Source: Nocardiopsis gilva YIM 90087
Lineage (GTDB): Bacteria; Actinomycetota; Actinomycetes; Streptosporangiales; Streptosporangiaceae
NCBI RefSeq assembly: GCF_002263495.1
Contig: NZ_CP022753.1
Coordinates: forward strand, 4,526,001 to 4,590,000
DNA length: 64,000 nt
Reading direction: 5' to 3'
Shown: in pieces, positions 54,853 through 63,348 of the stretch
Numbering within the stretch: the stretch's first letter is position 1
Layout: each line of letters opens with the position of its first letter
Notes under the pieces: generated by a model
Databases searched by the model: none
Told to the model about the DNA's origin: nothing
The model's input: the letters and a program-made list of their open reading frames with translations, nothing else
Program-made: the position numbers and the translations under genes

Positions 54853-55950
54853 CTACAGCAACTGTGCCAGAACGCGCGTCAGTCGACGGGCGGTATCACG
54901 CTCCCGGACGGCGACGCGCAACCAGTCCGGCCCGAGCCCCGGGAAGGTGTCGCAGCGCCGCAGGGCGATGCCGCGCTCGCGCAACCGCGCCCGCACGCCC
55001 GCCCCGTCCTCGGCTCTGACCAGCAAGAACGATGCGGCGGCCGCAGGGGTGACGTGAAGGCCGAGAGCACGCAGGTCGGCGGCGAGCCCGGCACGCTCGT
55101 CGGCCAGCTCCCGCGCCCAAGCGTCGGCCTCCGCCACCGCCTCGGGCGCGCTACACGCCTCGGTGGCGACGAGCGCGGGGGTCGAGACCGACCACAGCGG
55201 CTGGGCGTCGGCCAAGCGCGCGACGAGGCCGGGATCGGCGAGCAGGTATCCGGCGCGGAGCCCGGCCAGCCCCCAGGTCTTGGTGAGGCTGCGCACCACC
55301 ACGAGCCCGGGAACGTCGGAACGCCCCGCCAGGGATTCCGGCTCGCCGGGAACACAGTCGGCGAACGCCTCGTCCACGACAAGGATCCGCCCCGGACGCG
55401 CCAACCGTTCCAGCACGCCCGCCGGGTGCAGGACGGAGGTGGGGTTGGTGGGGTTCCCGATCACGACCAGGTCGGCGTCCTCAGGCACGAGCGCCGGATC
55501 GAGGGTGAAGTCCGGCGGCAGGATGGCCCGCTCGACCTGGTGTCCGGCCGCACACAGCGCCGCCTCGGGCTCGGTGAACTGCGGATGCACCACAACCGCC
55601 CGACGCGGCGTCAGCACCCGTGCCAGCAGCACGAACACCTCGGCGGCACCGGCGGCTAGGAGAACGTCGGCCGGGTCGCGCCCGTGCCGCCGTGCCACGG
55701 CCTGCCGCGCCACCGAGGAATCGGGATAGGCGGCGAGGTCGCCGACGGACGCACGGATGCGCTCGGCCAGCCATGCGGGCGGTGTCCCGGTCCGCACATT
55801 CACCGCGAAGTCGAGAAGCCCGGGACCGGTCTCGGAATCACCGTGGTGCCGAAGGTCCACCTCGGACTCCCCGGAGACGGAGCCATCCCCGCCCACGGGC
55901 GTCCCCACCACGTCCCGCACCTGCAGCCACCTCGCTGTTCTCCGCGACAA
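54853..55950 (-). CDS. cobC: Cobalamin-pathway aminotransferase-like enzyme (CobC/CobD, threonine-phosphate decarboxylase type)
   Basis: 365 residues. PLP-dependent class I/II fold: DLRHHGDSETGPGLLDFAVNV at the start, VVIGNPTNPTSVLHPAG binding the cofactor phosphate and ring, VVDEAFADCVPGE with the aspartate, and SLTKTWGLAGLRAGYLL with the Schiff-base lysine. This family makes (R)-1-amino-2-propanol phosphate from threonine phosphate for the corrin side chain. It lies upstream of bluB-cobT, with about 130 non-coding bases between it and the small ORF. Confidence 0.85.
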   Translation of the reverse strand: MSRRTARWLQVRDVVGTPVGGDGSVSGESEVDLRHHGDSETGPGLLDFAVNVRTGTPPAWLAERIRASVGDLAAYPDSSVARQAVARRHGRDPADVLLAAGAAEVFVLLARVLTPRRAVVVHPQFTEPEAALCAAGHQVERAILPPDFTLDPALVPEDADLVVIGNPTNPTSVLHPAGVLERLARPGRILVVDEAFADCVPGEPESLAGRSDVPGLVVVRSLTKTWGLAGLRAGYLLADPGLVARLADAQPLWSVSTPALVATEACSAPEAVAEADAWARELADERAGLAADLRALGLHVTPAAAASFLLVRAEDGAGVRARLRERGIALRRCDTFPGLGPDWLRVAVRERDTARRLTRVLAQLL

Positions 55951-56096
55951 CCCGGACGACAGCGCACCCTACACCGCCACATATCGCCCGCACGGCCCCG
56001 CCCCGCCGTCGATGATCACGGGAGTCCCTCTGGCTTTGTCCAGCTAGTCCGATGAATCCGCGTAATCACCAGTGGATGAGGGCACAGTGGTCAGGA

Positions 56097-56131
56097 GTGG
56101 CCACCCGGTCCGGTGGGATCCGGGTGGCCAC
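56097..56131 (-). terminator. Terminator of the cbiX operon
   Basis: Perfect 12-bp stem (56097-56108 with 56120-56131) 10 bases after the cbiX stop; it separates that unit from cobC. Confidence 0.85.
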
Positions 56132-56141
56132 GCGTGCCGTG

Positions 56142-57086
56142 TCAGTGGCCGTGCCCGTGGGCGTGGCCATGGCTATGCCCGTGGCCGTGGGCGGGGTCGT
56201 CCGGGTGGTGGTGGGGTGTCTGCGGGGCGCCGACCTTGTCTTCGAAACCGGGGAGGGCGATGCGGTAGACGCAGGTGTCGCAGTTCATGCGGATGTCTCC
56301 GGCCAGGGCCTCGTCGTAGCGTTCGACGATCATGTCCGCGAGGCCGTCGCAGTCGCCGATCACCGGCGCGCAGCGGATGTCCAGGTCGGGGTGGTCGGCG
56401 GCGAAGGCCATGGACTCGTCGACGACGCGGTCCGGGAGGATGCCGGAGAACAGGAAGTAGGGCAGTACCACGACGCGGCGGGCGCCCAGGCGGCGGATGC
56501 GGTCCAGGCCTTCGCACACGCTCGGCCAGGCCAGGGAGATGAACGCCGGTTCGACGAAGGAGACGCCGCGCTGCTTGGCGTGGCCCTCCTGGAACAGGCG
56601 GGCGACCTTGCACACCTCGGCGTTGGCGTCGGGGTCGGTGGAGCCGCGGCCGACCAGGAGGACGGCGGTCTCGCCCGCCGCACCGGTCTCAGCGGACTCA
56701 CCGGCGGGGTCGGAGTCGGTGCCGAGGACGTCGTCGAGTCGTTCGGCGAGCAGCCGGAGCATGGTCGGGTGCGGGCCGAGCGGGCGTCCGTAGACGTAGT
56801 CGAACCCGTCGTGCCGTTCCTTCTCGCGGATCAGCGCGCCGGGGATGTCGCCCTTGGCGTGTCCGGCCGCGACCAGCATCATCGGCACGCTCACCACACG
56901 GCGGTGGCCCCGGCCGTAGAGCTCGCCGACCGCGTCGGTCAGCGGCGGCGGCGAGAGCTCGATGAAGCCCCCGGCGACCTCGCGGTCGTCGAGGCGGCGG
57001 TCGAGCCGCTCGACGAACGCCATGAAGTCGGCGACGCCCTTCTCGTCCCGGGTGCCATGTCCGACCAGCAACAGCGGGGGTTTCAT
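56142..57086 (-). CDS. cbiX: Sirohydrochlorin chelatase (CbiX, long form)
   Basis: 314 residues from ATG 57086 (GAGAGG 6 nt upstream). Two repeats of the chelatase fold: LLLVGHGTRDEKG (with catalytic His) and VVSVPMMLVAAGHAKGD, then a second half with LLVGRGSTDPD and RRVVVLPYFLFSGIL. MNCDTCVYR near the end holds two cysteines, as in cobaltochelatases with an Fe-S centre, and the tail is a histidine run (GHGHSHGHAHGHGH) that should bind cobalt. It inserts Co2+ into sirohydrochlorin. Confidence 0.93.
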   Translation of the reverse strand: MKPPLLLVGHGTRDEKGVADFMAFVERLDRRLDDREVAGGFIELSPPPLTDAVGELYGRGHRRVVSVPMMLVAAGHAKGDIPGALIREKERHDGFDYVYGRPLGPHPTMLRLLAERLDDVLGTDSDPAGESAETGAAGETAVLLVGRGSTDPDANAEVCKVARLFQEGHAKQRGVSFVEPAFISLAWPSVCEGLDRIRRLGARRVVVLPYFLFSGILPDRVVDESMAFAADHPDLDIRCAPVIGDCDGLADMIVERYDEALAGDIRMNCDTCVYRIALPGFEDKVGAPQTPHHHPDDPAHGHGHSHGHAHGHGH

Positions 57087-57181
57087 CGTGGACCTCTCAC
57101 GTTCTTCTCGGGCTGGCCCCGGCTCGCGGCGGCCGGGGAGATTCATGCGGTGGGGACGGGAAATCGGCCGGACGGCCACGG

Positions 57182-57769
57182 TCACGGGGTGGGGCCGTAG
57201 AGCAGGGCGTTCAGCGCGGCGGCCGCCACGGCCGAGCCCCCCTTCTCCGAGACGTTGCTGACCTGGGGCAGTCCGGACTCGCGAAGGGCGGCCTTGGACT
57301 CGGCGGCACCGACAAAGCCGACCGGGAGGCCGATGACCAGGAGCGGATCGACGCCGCGGGCGATGATCTCCTCGAGCGCGGTGGGCGCGCATCCCACGAC
57401 CCAGACCGCGCCGGGGCCGACCTCGGAAAAGGCGGATCGGACCGCGGCGGCGGAGCGGGTGATGCCGGTCGCGCGGGCCAGGCGCGCGGTGTTCTCCTCG
57501 GCGATACGGCAGACGCTGGGGCGGGCGGTGATGCCGGAGGCGACCATGGCGACGTCGGCCACGATGGGGGCGCCGTCGGCCAGGCCTGCCGCGGCCGCGG
57601 TCACCGCGGTGTCGTCGATGACCAGGTCGGTGGCGTAGTCGAGGTCGGCACTGGCGTGGATGACCCGTTCGGCGACGGCGCGGCTCAGCGGTGGCAGGTG
57701 CCCCAGGTCGACGCGTGACCGCAGGATGCGGAAGGACTCCACCTCGATCGGATGGACCTGACGGTTCAA
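57182..57769 (-). CDS. cbiC: Precorrin-8X methylmutase (CbiC/CobH)
   Basis: 195 residues. Start is a TTG at 57769 with AAAGGGAA 7 nt before it. The family features are IEVESFRILRS at the N-terminus, RVIHASADLDY with the catalytic histidine, VASGITARPSVC, and LPVGFVGAAESKAALRES. It moves a methyl group from C11 to C12, giving hydrogenobyrinic/cobyrinic acid. Next to cbiX and a ferredoxin gene, same strand. Confidence 0.95.
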   Translation of the reverse strand: MNRQVHPIEVESFRILRSRVDLGHLPPLSRAVAERVIHASADLDYATDLVIDDTAVTAAAAGLADGAPIVADVAMVASGITARPSVCRIAEENTARLARATGITRSAAAVRSAFSEVGPGAVWVVGCAPTALEEIIARGVDPLLVIGLPVGFVGAAESKAALRESGLPQVSNVSEKGGSAVAAAALNALLYGPTP

Positions 57770-57867
57770 CTGCGTTCCCTTTCTCCGTTCAGCTGTTCAC
57801 CGCTGTCGGGGATCGTGGTTCCGGTGCGCGGGCCGACCACCGGGTTCGGCGCCGCCCTGGCCTCGGA

Positions 57868-58104
57868 TCACGCACCGGTCTCTGCCGGTCCGTTCTCTGC
57901 CGGTCCGTCGCCCACCTCGATGATCGCGTCGGCCGGGCAGACCTCGATGCACTCCAGGCAGCCCGTGCACCGCTCCGGCAGCACGTCGAGCGTGCCGCCG
58001 TTGGGACGGAAGGCGTGTTCCGGGCAGGTCAGCAGGCACGCGCCGCACGCCGTGCACGCCGAGGTCACGGCCACGGGCGCCACCGCGCAACCGAGTTCAG
58101 GCAT
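57868..58104 (-). CDS. 2x[4Fe-4S] ferredoxin
   Basis: 78 residues from ATG 58104 (GGGGGAGCC just before). Two CxxCxxCxxxC-type clusters: [13 protein letters not shown] and [16 protein letters not shown]. The C-terminus is acidic. A small electron carrier; its position next to cbiC and cbiX suggests a role in the corrin ring steps, possibly ring reduction or the Fe-S cofactors, but that is inference. Confidence 0.93.
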   Translation of the reverse strand: MPELGCAVAPVAVTSACTACGACLLTCPEHAFRPNGGTLDVLPERCTGCLECIEVCPADAIIEVGDGPAENGPAETGA

Positions 58105-58283
58105 GGCTCCCCCACGGTGTCGGACCCGGTACCGCCGCTTCGAGCGGGGCCGCGCCCGGTCACCTTACATGGCCACCGGATCGTGTCCACGCGGCCGGTG
58201 GTGCCGGGCGCGGTGCGCCCCCGATGTGGTTTCGGCGTGGCCGCAGGCCCTACGCCGCAGGGGTTTCGGGCCTACTGACGACC

Positions 58284-58333
58284 GCTATTGCGAATACTTG
58301 GCTATTGCGAACCTCGCGGCCAGGGCATACCTT
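58284..58333 (+). promoter_or_regulatory. cbiM promoter with an 11-bp direct repeat
   Basis: GCTATTGCGAA occurs at 58284-58294 and again at 58301-58311, start to start 17 bases. The second copy overlaps a -35-like TTGCGA (58305-58310), which is 17 bases from a -10-like TACCTT (58328-58333). The riboswitch begins at 58340, fitting the expected start of transcription. The rest of 58105-58283 shows nothing recognisable. Confidence 0.5.
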
Positions 58334-58339
58334 CGTGGA

Positions 58340-58530
58340 GCCGTGGTGTTCGGGAAGTCCGGTGCGAAACCGGCGCGGCCCTCGCCACTGTGAACGGGAA
58401 GCCCGGTGCCCCGCCCGCCGCAGCCAGCGGAACGGACGGCTCACGGCCACTGGGGGACGTCCGGCCGCGGACGCGCCCTTGGGAAGGTCGGCGACGGGCG
58501 TCGACCCGGAGCCAGGAGACCGGCCACGGC
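58340..58530 (+). promoter_or_regulatory. Cobalamin riboswitch
   Basis: The RNA between 58340 and 58530 has the adenosylcobalamin hallmarks: GGGAAGTCCGGTGCGAAACC near the start, the B12-box-like CCTCGCCACTGTGA, then GGGAAGG and the terminal GAGCCAGGAGACCGGCC. The outer stem GCCGTGG (58340-58346) pairs with CCACGGC (58524-58530). It lies 44 bases before the cbiM start and should shut off cobalt import when cobalamin is plentiful. Confidence 0.93.
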
Positions 58531-58574
58531 ACGTGACGACCGTCCACGAGGTGTTGGAGATTGGTCCCCCACAC

Positions 58575-59294
58575 ATGCATATCGCCGAAGGCTTCCTCCC
58601 GCCCGTCCACGCCGTGGCCTGGACCGCGGTCTCAGCGCCGTTCGTCATTCACGGCGTCCGCTCGCTGACCACGACGATCCGGACCAACCCCGAGTCCAAG
58701 CTGCTTCTCGGTGCCGCCGGTGCGTTCTGCTTCGTGCTGTCCGCGCTGAAGATCCCCTCGGTGAGCGGCAGCAGTTCCCATCCGACGGGGACCGGCCTGG
58801 GCGCGGTGCTCTTCCGACCACCGGTCATGGCCGCCCTCGGCACGATCACCCTGCTGTTCCAAGCCTTACTCCTCGCCCACGGCGGCCTGACCACGCTGGG
58901 CGCCAACGTCTTCTCGCTCGCGATCGTCGGGCCGTGGGTCGCCTACGGTGTGTACCGCCTGGTGCGGGGGCTGACCAGGGCACTGCCGGAGCACACGTCG
59001 CTGGGGCTCGCGGTGTTCTTCGCCGCCAGCCTGGCCAGCCTGGGCACCTACTCGGTGACCAGCCTCCAGCTCGCACTCGCCTTCCCCGACGCGCAGAGCG
59101 GCGTCCTGGGCTCGTTCGTCAAGTTCGGCGCCATCTTTTCGGTCACCCAGATACCGCTCGCGATCATCGAGGGTCTGGTGACCGTGATCATCGTGCGACT
59201 GCTGATCAAGGCGAGCCGGAGTGAACTGCTGCGGCTCGGCGTGCTGCGCACCGCCGCGGCCCCCACCACCCCGGTCGAGCGAAAGGCGGTGTGA
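58575..59294 (+). CDS. cbiM: Cobalt ECF transporter component CbiM
   Basis: 239 residues from ATG 58575, selected because the mature metal-binding N-terminus must be MHIAEGFL. Seven membrane helices follow; [12 protein letters not shown] and [17 protein letters not shown] are family features (His residues for Co2+). It is the substrate-specific subunit. Directly under control of the riboswitch. Confidence 0.96.
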   Translation: MHIAEGFLPPVHAVAWTAVSAPFVIHGVRSLTTTIRTNPESKLLLGAAGAFCFVLSALKIPSVSGSSSHPTGTGLGAVLFRPPVMAALGTITLLFQALLLAHGGLTTLGANVFSLAIVGPWVAYGVYRLVRGLTRALPEHTSLGLAVFFAASLASLGTYSVTSLQLALAFPDAQSGVLGSFVKFGAIFSVTQIPLAIIEGLVTVIIVRLLIKASRSELLRLGVLRTAAAPTTPVERKAV

Positions 59295-59297
59295 GCG

Positions 59298-59879
59298 ATG
59301 ACGTCGACGAACCCGAACACCGAGCGCCCGCCGAGCGGCGAGCCGACGAACGAGCGCAGCCGCCGATGCCCACCGCCGAAGGCCGAACCGCATGGGCGGC
59401 GGAGCCGAGTGAGGAGGGGAGCGCGAGCCGAGGCGCAGGACGGCGACCGGCACCCCGCGGCGTGGGCCACCTGGGCCATGGTCGCCGCCATCGCCGTGAT
59501 CGCGGTTCTGCCGCTGGCGATAGGTGCGGGCGACTCCCGCGAGGAACCCTTCGCCGGCGCCGACGCGCAGGGGCAGCAGGCCGTTGAGGACATCGACCCG
59601 GCCTACGAGCCGTGGTTCTCCCCCATCGTCGAGCTGCCCTCGTCCGAGGTCGAGTCAGGGCTCTTCGCGCTGCAGGCCGCGATCGGCGCGGGCATCATCG
59701 GCTACTACTTCGGCGTCGTGCGCACACGCTCACGGATGCGCACGGAGCAGGCGCAGGCCACCGGCGGCCCGACCGACTCCACCCGTGCGGGAGACGCGGC
59801 CGGTGATGCGGTGGCTGATGCGAGCGGCGCACCTCGGGGTGCGGAAGTCCCGGACGGCTCCGAACCGACGCGCGGCTGA
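59298..59879 (+). CDS. cbiN: Cobalt ECF transporter component CbiN, extended
   Basis: 193 residues, about twice the usual length. The core has two membrane helices (TWAMVAAIAVIAVLPLAIG and FALQAAIGAGIIGYYFGVV) with the signature PAYEPWFSPI between them on the outside. The 58-residue N-terminal arm and 45-residue C-terminal arm are charged and probably disordered; they are the odd feature. It pairs with CbiM. Starts 4 bases after cbiM ends. Confidence 0.9.
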   Translation: MTSTNPNTERPPSGEPTNERSRRCPPPKAEPHGRRSRVRRGARAEAQDGDRHPAAWATWAMVAAIAVIAVLPLAIGAGDSREEPFAGADAQGQQAVEDIDPAYEPWFSPIVELPSSEVESGLFALQAAIGAGIIGYYFGVVRTRSRMRTEQAQATGGPTDSTRAGDAAGDAVADASGAPRGAEVPDGSEPTRG

Positions 59880-59891
59880 GCAGCGGCGCCC

Positions 59892-60662
59892 ATGCTGGCC
59901 ATCGATGCCGCCGCCTACAAGAGCCCGTGGCGCGACGTGCACCCCGCCGTCAAGGGCACCCTCTTCGGCGGCCTGCTGCTGTGCGCGCTCGCCCTCCCGG
60001 CCTGGCCGGGCGCCGCGATCACGGCGGTGACCGCCCTCGTCGTGGCGTTCGGCCCGGCAGGGGTGGAGCCGCGCGCGTTCGCCCGCGCCGCCTGGGCTCC
60101 GCTGCTGTTCATCCTCACCGGATCGGTGACGCTGCTGTTCAGCGTCGGCGCTCCGGGCGACGCGGCCGCCGGCCCCGCGCTGGGGCCGGTGGCGTGGGAC
60201 CCCGACGGTCTGGCGCGGGCCGCCGAAATCGTCGGCCGCGCCACGGCGGCACTGCTGTGCCAGCTGCTGTTCGCCTTCACCACCCCGCTCGCCGACCTGC
60301 TGCCCCGCCTCACCCGCATCGGGCTGCCGGCCGCGCTCGTGGAGATGGTCGCGCTGATCTACCGGATGCTGTTCGTGACGCTCGACACCGCCCGCCGCAT
60401 CGGCACGGGGCAGGCCGGACGGCTGGGCTACGCCACCCGGCGCGCCTGGATCCGGTCGGTCGGCTCCCTGGGTGCCGCGCTGTTCATCCGCTCCTACGAC
60501 CGGGCCCAGCGCATGCAGCGGGGCCTGGAATGCCGGGGCTACACCGGCGAACTGACCGTCCTCGTCGACGCGCTGCCGCTGCGTCCCCAGGCGCTCCTCG
60601 CGGCGGCCGCCGTCCCGCTTCTCGTCGCCGCGGCGACCATCGGCTCCGGAGTCTGGCTTTGA
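59892..60662 (+). CDS. cbiQ: Cobalt ECF transporter T component CbiQ
   Basis: 256 residues. Four to five membrane helices and the two cytoplasmic coupling motifs of T components (AxRRG-like: QAGRLGYATRRAW and RAQRMQRGLECRGY). It transmits ATP hydrolysis by CbiO to CbiM. Its TGA overlaps the TTG start of cbiO. Confidence 0.94.
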   Translation: MLAIDAAAYKSPWRDVHPAVKGTLFGGLLLCALALPAWPGAAITAVTALVVAFGPAGVEPRAFARAAWAPLLFILTGSVTLLFSVGAPGDAAAGPALGPVAWDPDGLARAAEIVGRATAALLCQLLFAFTTPLADLLPRLTRIGLPAALVEMVALIYRMLFVTLDTARRIGTGQAGRLGYATRRAWIRSVGSLGAALFIRSYDRAQRMQRGLECRGYTGELTVLVDALPLRPQALLAAAAVPLLVAAATIGSGVWL

Positions 60663-61534
60663 CCTCGCTTGACGTGTCCCCCGGCGGTGCCCCCGCCACC
60701 GCACCCGCCGTGCTGGCGGGGCGCGACCTGGCCTTCGCCTATGACGACGCCGACCCCGTCTTCACCGGTCTGAACGTGGCGGTCGCGGCCGGGGAGGTAC
60801 TGGCCGTGCTGGGCCCCAACGGCGGGGGCAAGACCACGCTGCTGCGCCTGCTGGCGGGCAGCCTGCGGCCGCGGTCCGGGGAGATCCTGCTGGACGGCGC
60901 CGGTGTCCCGCAGAGTCGGCGCGGCATCGGCGGCCTCCGCCGCCGGGTCCAGCTCGTCTTCCAGGACCCCGACGACCAGCTGTTCTCGGCGAGCGTGCGG
61001 CAGGACGTGTCGTTCGGACCGCTCAACCAGGGGCTGGACACCGACACGGTACGCGAGCGCGTGGACTGGGCGCTCGATGCTCTCGACATCACCGGCCTCG
61101 CCGGCCAACCCACCCACCTGCTCTCCTATGGGCAGCGCAAGCGCGTGGTGCTGGCCGGAGCCCTGGCGATGCGCCCCTCCGTCCTCATCCTGGACGAACC
61201 GACCGCCGGGCTCGATCCGGCCGGGGTGGAGTCGCTGCTCGCCACGCTGGAGGGGCTGCGCGCGTCCGGCACGACGCTGGTCGTCTCCACCCACGAGGTG
61301 GACCTGGCCTACCGGTGGGCGGACCGCGCCCTGGTGATCGATCACGGCGTGCTGGGTGTGGGACCGGTCCGGCAGGTGCTGGGCGACACCGCCCTGCTGT
61401 CCGCCGCCCGCCTCCGCCCGGCCTGGGGTCCGGCGGTGGGCCGGGCGCTGCGCACGAGCGGGCTCCTCCCCGACGACGCCCCCGACCCCCGCACGCCGGA
61501 GGAGGTCGCGGCGCTGCTCGACAGCGACCGTTGA
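60659..61534 (+). CDS. cbiO: Cobalt ECF transporter ATPase CbiO
   Basis: 291 residues from a TTG at 60659 (CGGAG 7 nt upstream), overlapping cbiQ by four bases; a GTG at 60674 is possible. Walker A GPNGGGKTT, Q-loop FQDPDDQLFS (the DPDDQ of ECF ATPases), signature LSYGQRKRV, Walker B LILDEPTAGLD and VSTHEVDL. The final codon CGT and TGA sit inside palindrome B. Confidence 0.96.
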   Translation: MTSLDVSPGGAPATAPAVLAGRDLAFAYDDADPVFTGLNVAVAAGEVLAVLGPNGGGKTTLLRLLAGSLRPRSGEILLDGAGVPQSRRGIGGLRRRVQLVFQDPDDQLFSASVRQDVSFGPLNQGLDTDTVRERVDWALDALDITGLAGQPTHLLSYGQRKRVVLAGALAMRPSVLILDEPTAGLDPAGVESLLATLEGLRASGTTLVVSTHEVDLAYRWADRALVIDHGVLGVGPVRQVLGDTALLSAARLRPAWGPAVGRALRTSGLLPDDAPDPRTPEEVAALLDSDR

Positions 61535-61593
61535 TCTCGGGGATATCGACCGAATAATCGTCGATGTAGGGTCGATATCCCCGAGATCAACGG
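61528..61593. repeat. Long palindrome B, over the cbiO stop codon
   Basis: Perfect 24-base arms (61528-61551 and 61570-61593) around an 18-nt loop, starting CCGTTGATCTCGGGGATAT. The cbiO stop is in the left arm; the cobJ stop is 5 bases outside the right arm. The outer 19 bases match palindrome A at 26361 with a single change. Confidence 0.9.
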
Positions 61594-61597
61594 AAGG

Positions 61598-62320
61598 TCA
61601 GCCTTTCCAGGTGTAGCCGCGGGGGGTGACGAAGCGCCCGGCGACGGCCCGGCTCGCCGAACTGCCGACGAGCACCACGGTGAACATGTCCACGGCGTCC
61701 ACTCCCCCGGCGAGCATCTCCTCAAGCGTGGTCATGGTGATGTGCTCCCCGTCGCGGGAGGCGTTGTGCACGTGGCCGACGGGGGTGGTCGCGGGCCGGT
61801 GTTCCGCCAGGATCTCCAGCGCGCGGGGCAGCTGCCAGTCGCGTTTGCGGCTGCGCGGGTTGTAGAAGCAGACCGTGAAGTCGCCCTCGGCCGCCGCCCG
61901 GACGCGGCGTTCGATCGCCTCCCACGGCGTGTGCAGGTCCGACAGCGAGATATAGGCGTGGTCGTGGCCGAGCGGGGCGCCGAGCAGGTTGGACGCGGAA
62001 ACGGCAGCGGTGATGCCGGGGACCCCCACGACGTCGATGTCGGGACCGGCGAAGTCGAGGGCGGGGCTGGCCATGGCGTAGACCCCGGCGTCGCCGGACC
62101 CGATGAGCGCCACGGCCGCGCCGGTCCGTGCCTCCTCGACGGCGGTGCGGGCACGCTCCTCTTCCTGGCCCAGGCCGCTGGTGAGGATCCGGGTTCCGGG
62201 CCGCAGCAGGTCGCGCACCTGGTCGACGTACTGGTCGAGGCCGACCACCACGGACGCGCGGCGCAGTTCGGCGACGGCCCGGGGAGCGGTCAGGTCGCGG
62301 GCGCCGGGCCCCAGGCCCAC
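61598..62320 (-). CDS. cobJ: Precorrin-3B C17-methyltransferase
   Basis: 240 residues from a GTG at 62320. SAM-dependent tetrapyrrole methylase: GLGPGARDLTAPRA, GSGDAGVYAMASPALD, and FYNPRSRKRDWQLPRALEIL. The usual first strand residues (RLAV) before GLGPG are encoded directly upstream in the same frame but without an ATG/GTG/TTG, so the N-terminus looks clipped. It overlaps the 3' end of cbiG by 31 bases in the -1 frame. It ring-contracts precorrin-3B to precorrin-4. Confidence 0.9.
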   Translation of the reverse strand: MGLGPGARDLTAPRAVAELRRASVVVGLDQYVDQVRDLLRPGTRILTSGLGQEEERARTAVEEARTGAAVALIGSGDAGVYAMASPALDFAGPDIDVVGVPGITAAVSASNLLGAPLGHDHAYISLSDLHTPWEAIERRVRAAAEGDFTVCFYNPRSRKRDWQLPRALEILAEHRPATTPVGHVHNASRDGEHITMTTLEEMLAGGVDAVDMFTVVLVGSSASRAVAGRFVTPRGYTWKG

Positions 62321-63348
62321 GACGGCCAGGCGGCCCGCGGACGCACGCGGGCGACGGCCGCGGTGGCGTTGGCGCTCTTGCGCTTGGCGGCGACCAGCTC
62401 GGCACCGCGCCCGGCGCCCGCCGCACCGTGCAGCGCCGCTGCCTCGGCGACGCTCGCGGTGCCGACCTCGGCGCGCACCACCTCGCTGGGGTTGGGCACG
62501 TCCACGTCGGCGAGTTCGGCGGCGGGGTAGGTCACCACGTCCCAGCCGCGCTGGGCCGCGGCCCGCAGGATGCCCTCCTCATCCGCCTTGAGGTCGACGG
62601 TGGCCACCGCCCGCACCGATTCCGGGGCCAGCCCCGCGTCGGCGAGCACCTGGTCGATGAGGCCGCCCACCTCGTCGGCGCTCACCCCGCGGGCCGAGCC
62701 GACGCCGATGACCAGTGAGCGGGGCCGGTAGACGACGGTCGGCGGCCCATCGTCGGCCCGGCCGTCGTCGCGCTGGTCGCTCACCCGGATCACGGCGGCG
62801 ACCGCCTCCAGCGGCGTTCGCGCGGAGACGGAGACATTGTCCGGGAGGGGCGGGAGCGGCCAGGCCTCCGCGCCCTCCAGCCGGACGGGCTCGCCGGAGA
62901 GGACCGCGGCGCCGACGGCGGCGAGCGGCCCGTGATCGGCGATCGTGAACCCGAGCTCATCGCCATAGGAGTCGAGCGGCGTGGTGCGCGCGCTGTCGCT
63001 GGCTGTGGTGATGACGGGTCGGCAGCCGAGGACGCCCGCGGCGCGTTCGGCCAGCTCGTTGCCGCCGTGGTGGCCGCCGAGGACCGCGACGGCGTGCTCC
63101 CAGGATTCGTCGACGCAGACCACGGGCGGGTCCGTGGTCTTGTCGCCGAGCAGCGGAGCGAGGACGCGGACGGTGGCGCCGACCGCCAGGAAGCTCAACA
63201 CGGCCCCGCACTCGGTGAACGCGGTGCGCAGCGCCTCGGCGGGGCGCTCGGCGGTGATAGTGCGCACCGTTCCCGGCCATGCCGCGGCCAGCCGCTCGGC
63301 GGCGGCCCGCCCGCGTGCCGTGACGGCGATGACGCCGATGTCCCTCAT
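62290..63348 (-). CDS. cbiG: Cobalamin biosynthesis protein CbiG
   Basis: 352 residues from ATG 63348 (GGGAAGG 6 nt before, overlapping the cobL stop by ATGA). N-terminal CbiG part: IGVIAVTARGRAAAERLAA, CGAVLSFLAVGATVRVLAPLL, and GGHHGGNELAERAA; C-terminal CobE/GbiG part: LVIGVGSARGVSADEVGGL and VRAVATVDLKADEEGIL. It opens the lactone of cobalt-precorrin-5A in the anaerobic route. In relatives it can be fused to cobJ; here the frames differ. Confidence 0.9.
   Translation of the reverse strand: MRDIGVIAVTARGRAAAERLAAAWPGTVRTITAERPAEALRTAFTECGAVLSFLAVGATVRVLAPLLGDKTTDPPVVCVDESWEHAVAVLGGHHGGNELAERAAGVLGCRPVITTASDSARTTPLDSYGDELGFTIADHGPLAAVGAAVLSGEPVRLEGAEAWPLPPLPDNVSVSARTPLEAVAAVIRVSDQRDDGRADDGPPTVVYRPRSLVIGVGSARGVSADEVGGLIDQVLADAGLAPESVRAVATVDLKADEEGILRAAAQRGWDVVTYPAAELADVDVPNPSEVVRAEVGTASVAEAAALHGAAGAGRGAELVAAKRKSANATAAVARVRPRAAWPSWAWGPAPAT

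Noticed and set aside
62290-62345. A canonical X-XXY-YYZ slippery heptamer for -1 frameshifting
   Set aside because: No such heptamer is seen in the overlap, so programmed frameshifting is only one of several possibilities.
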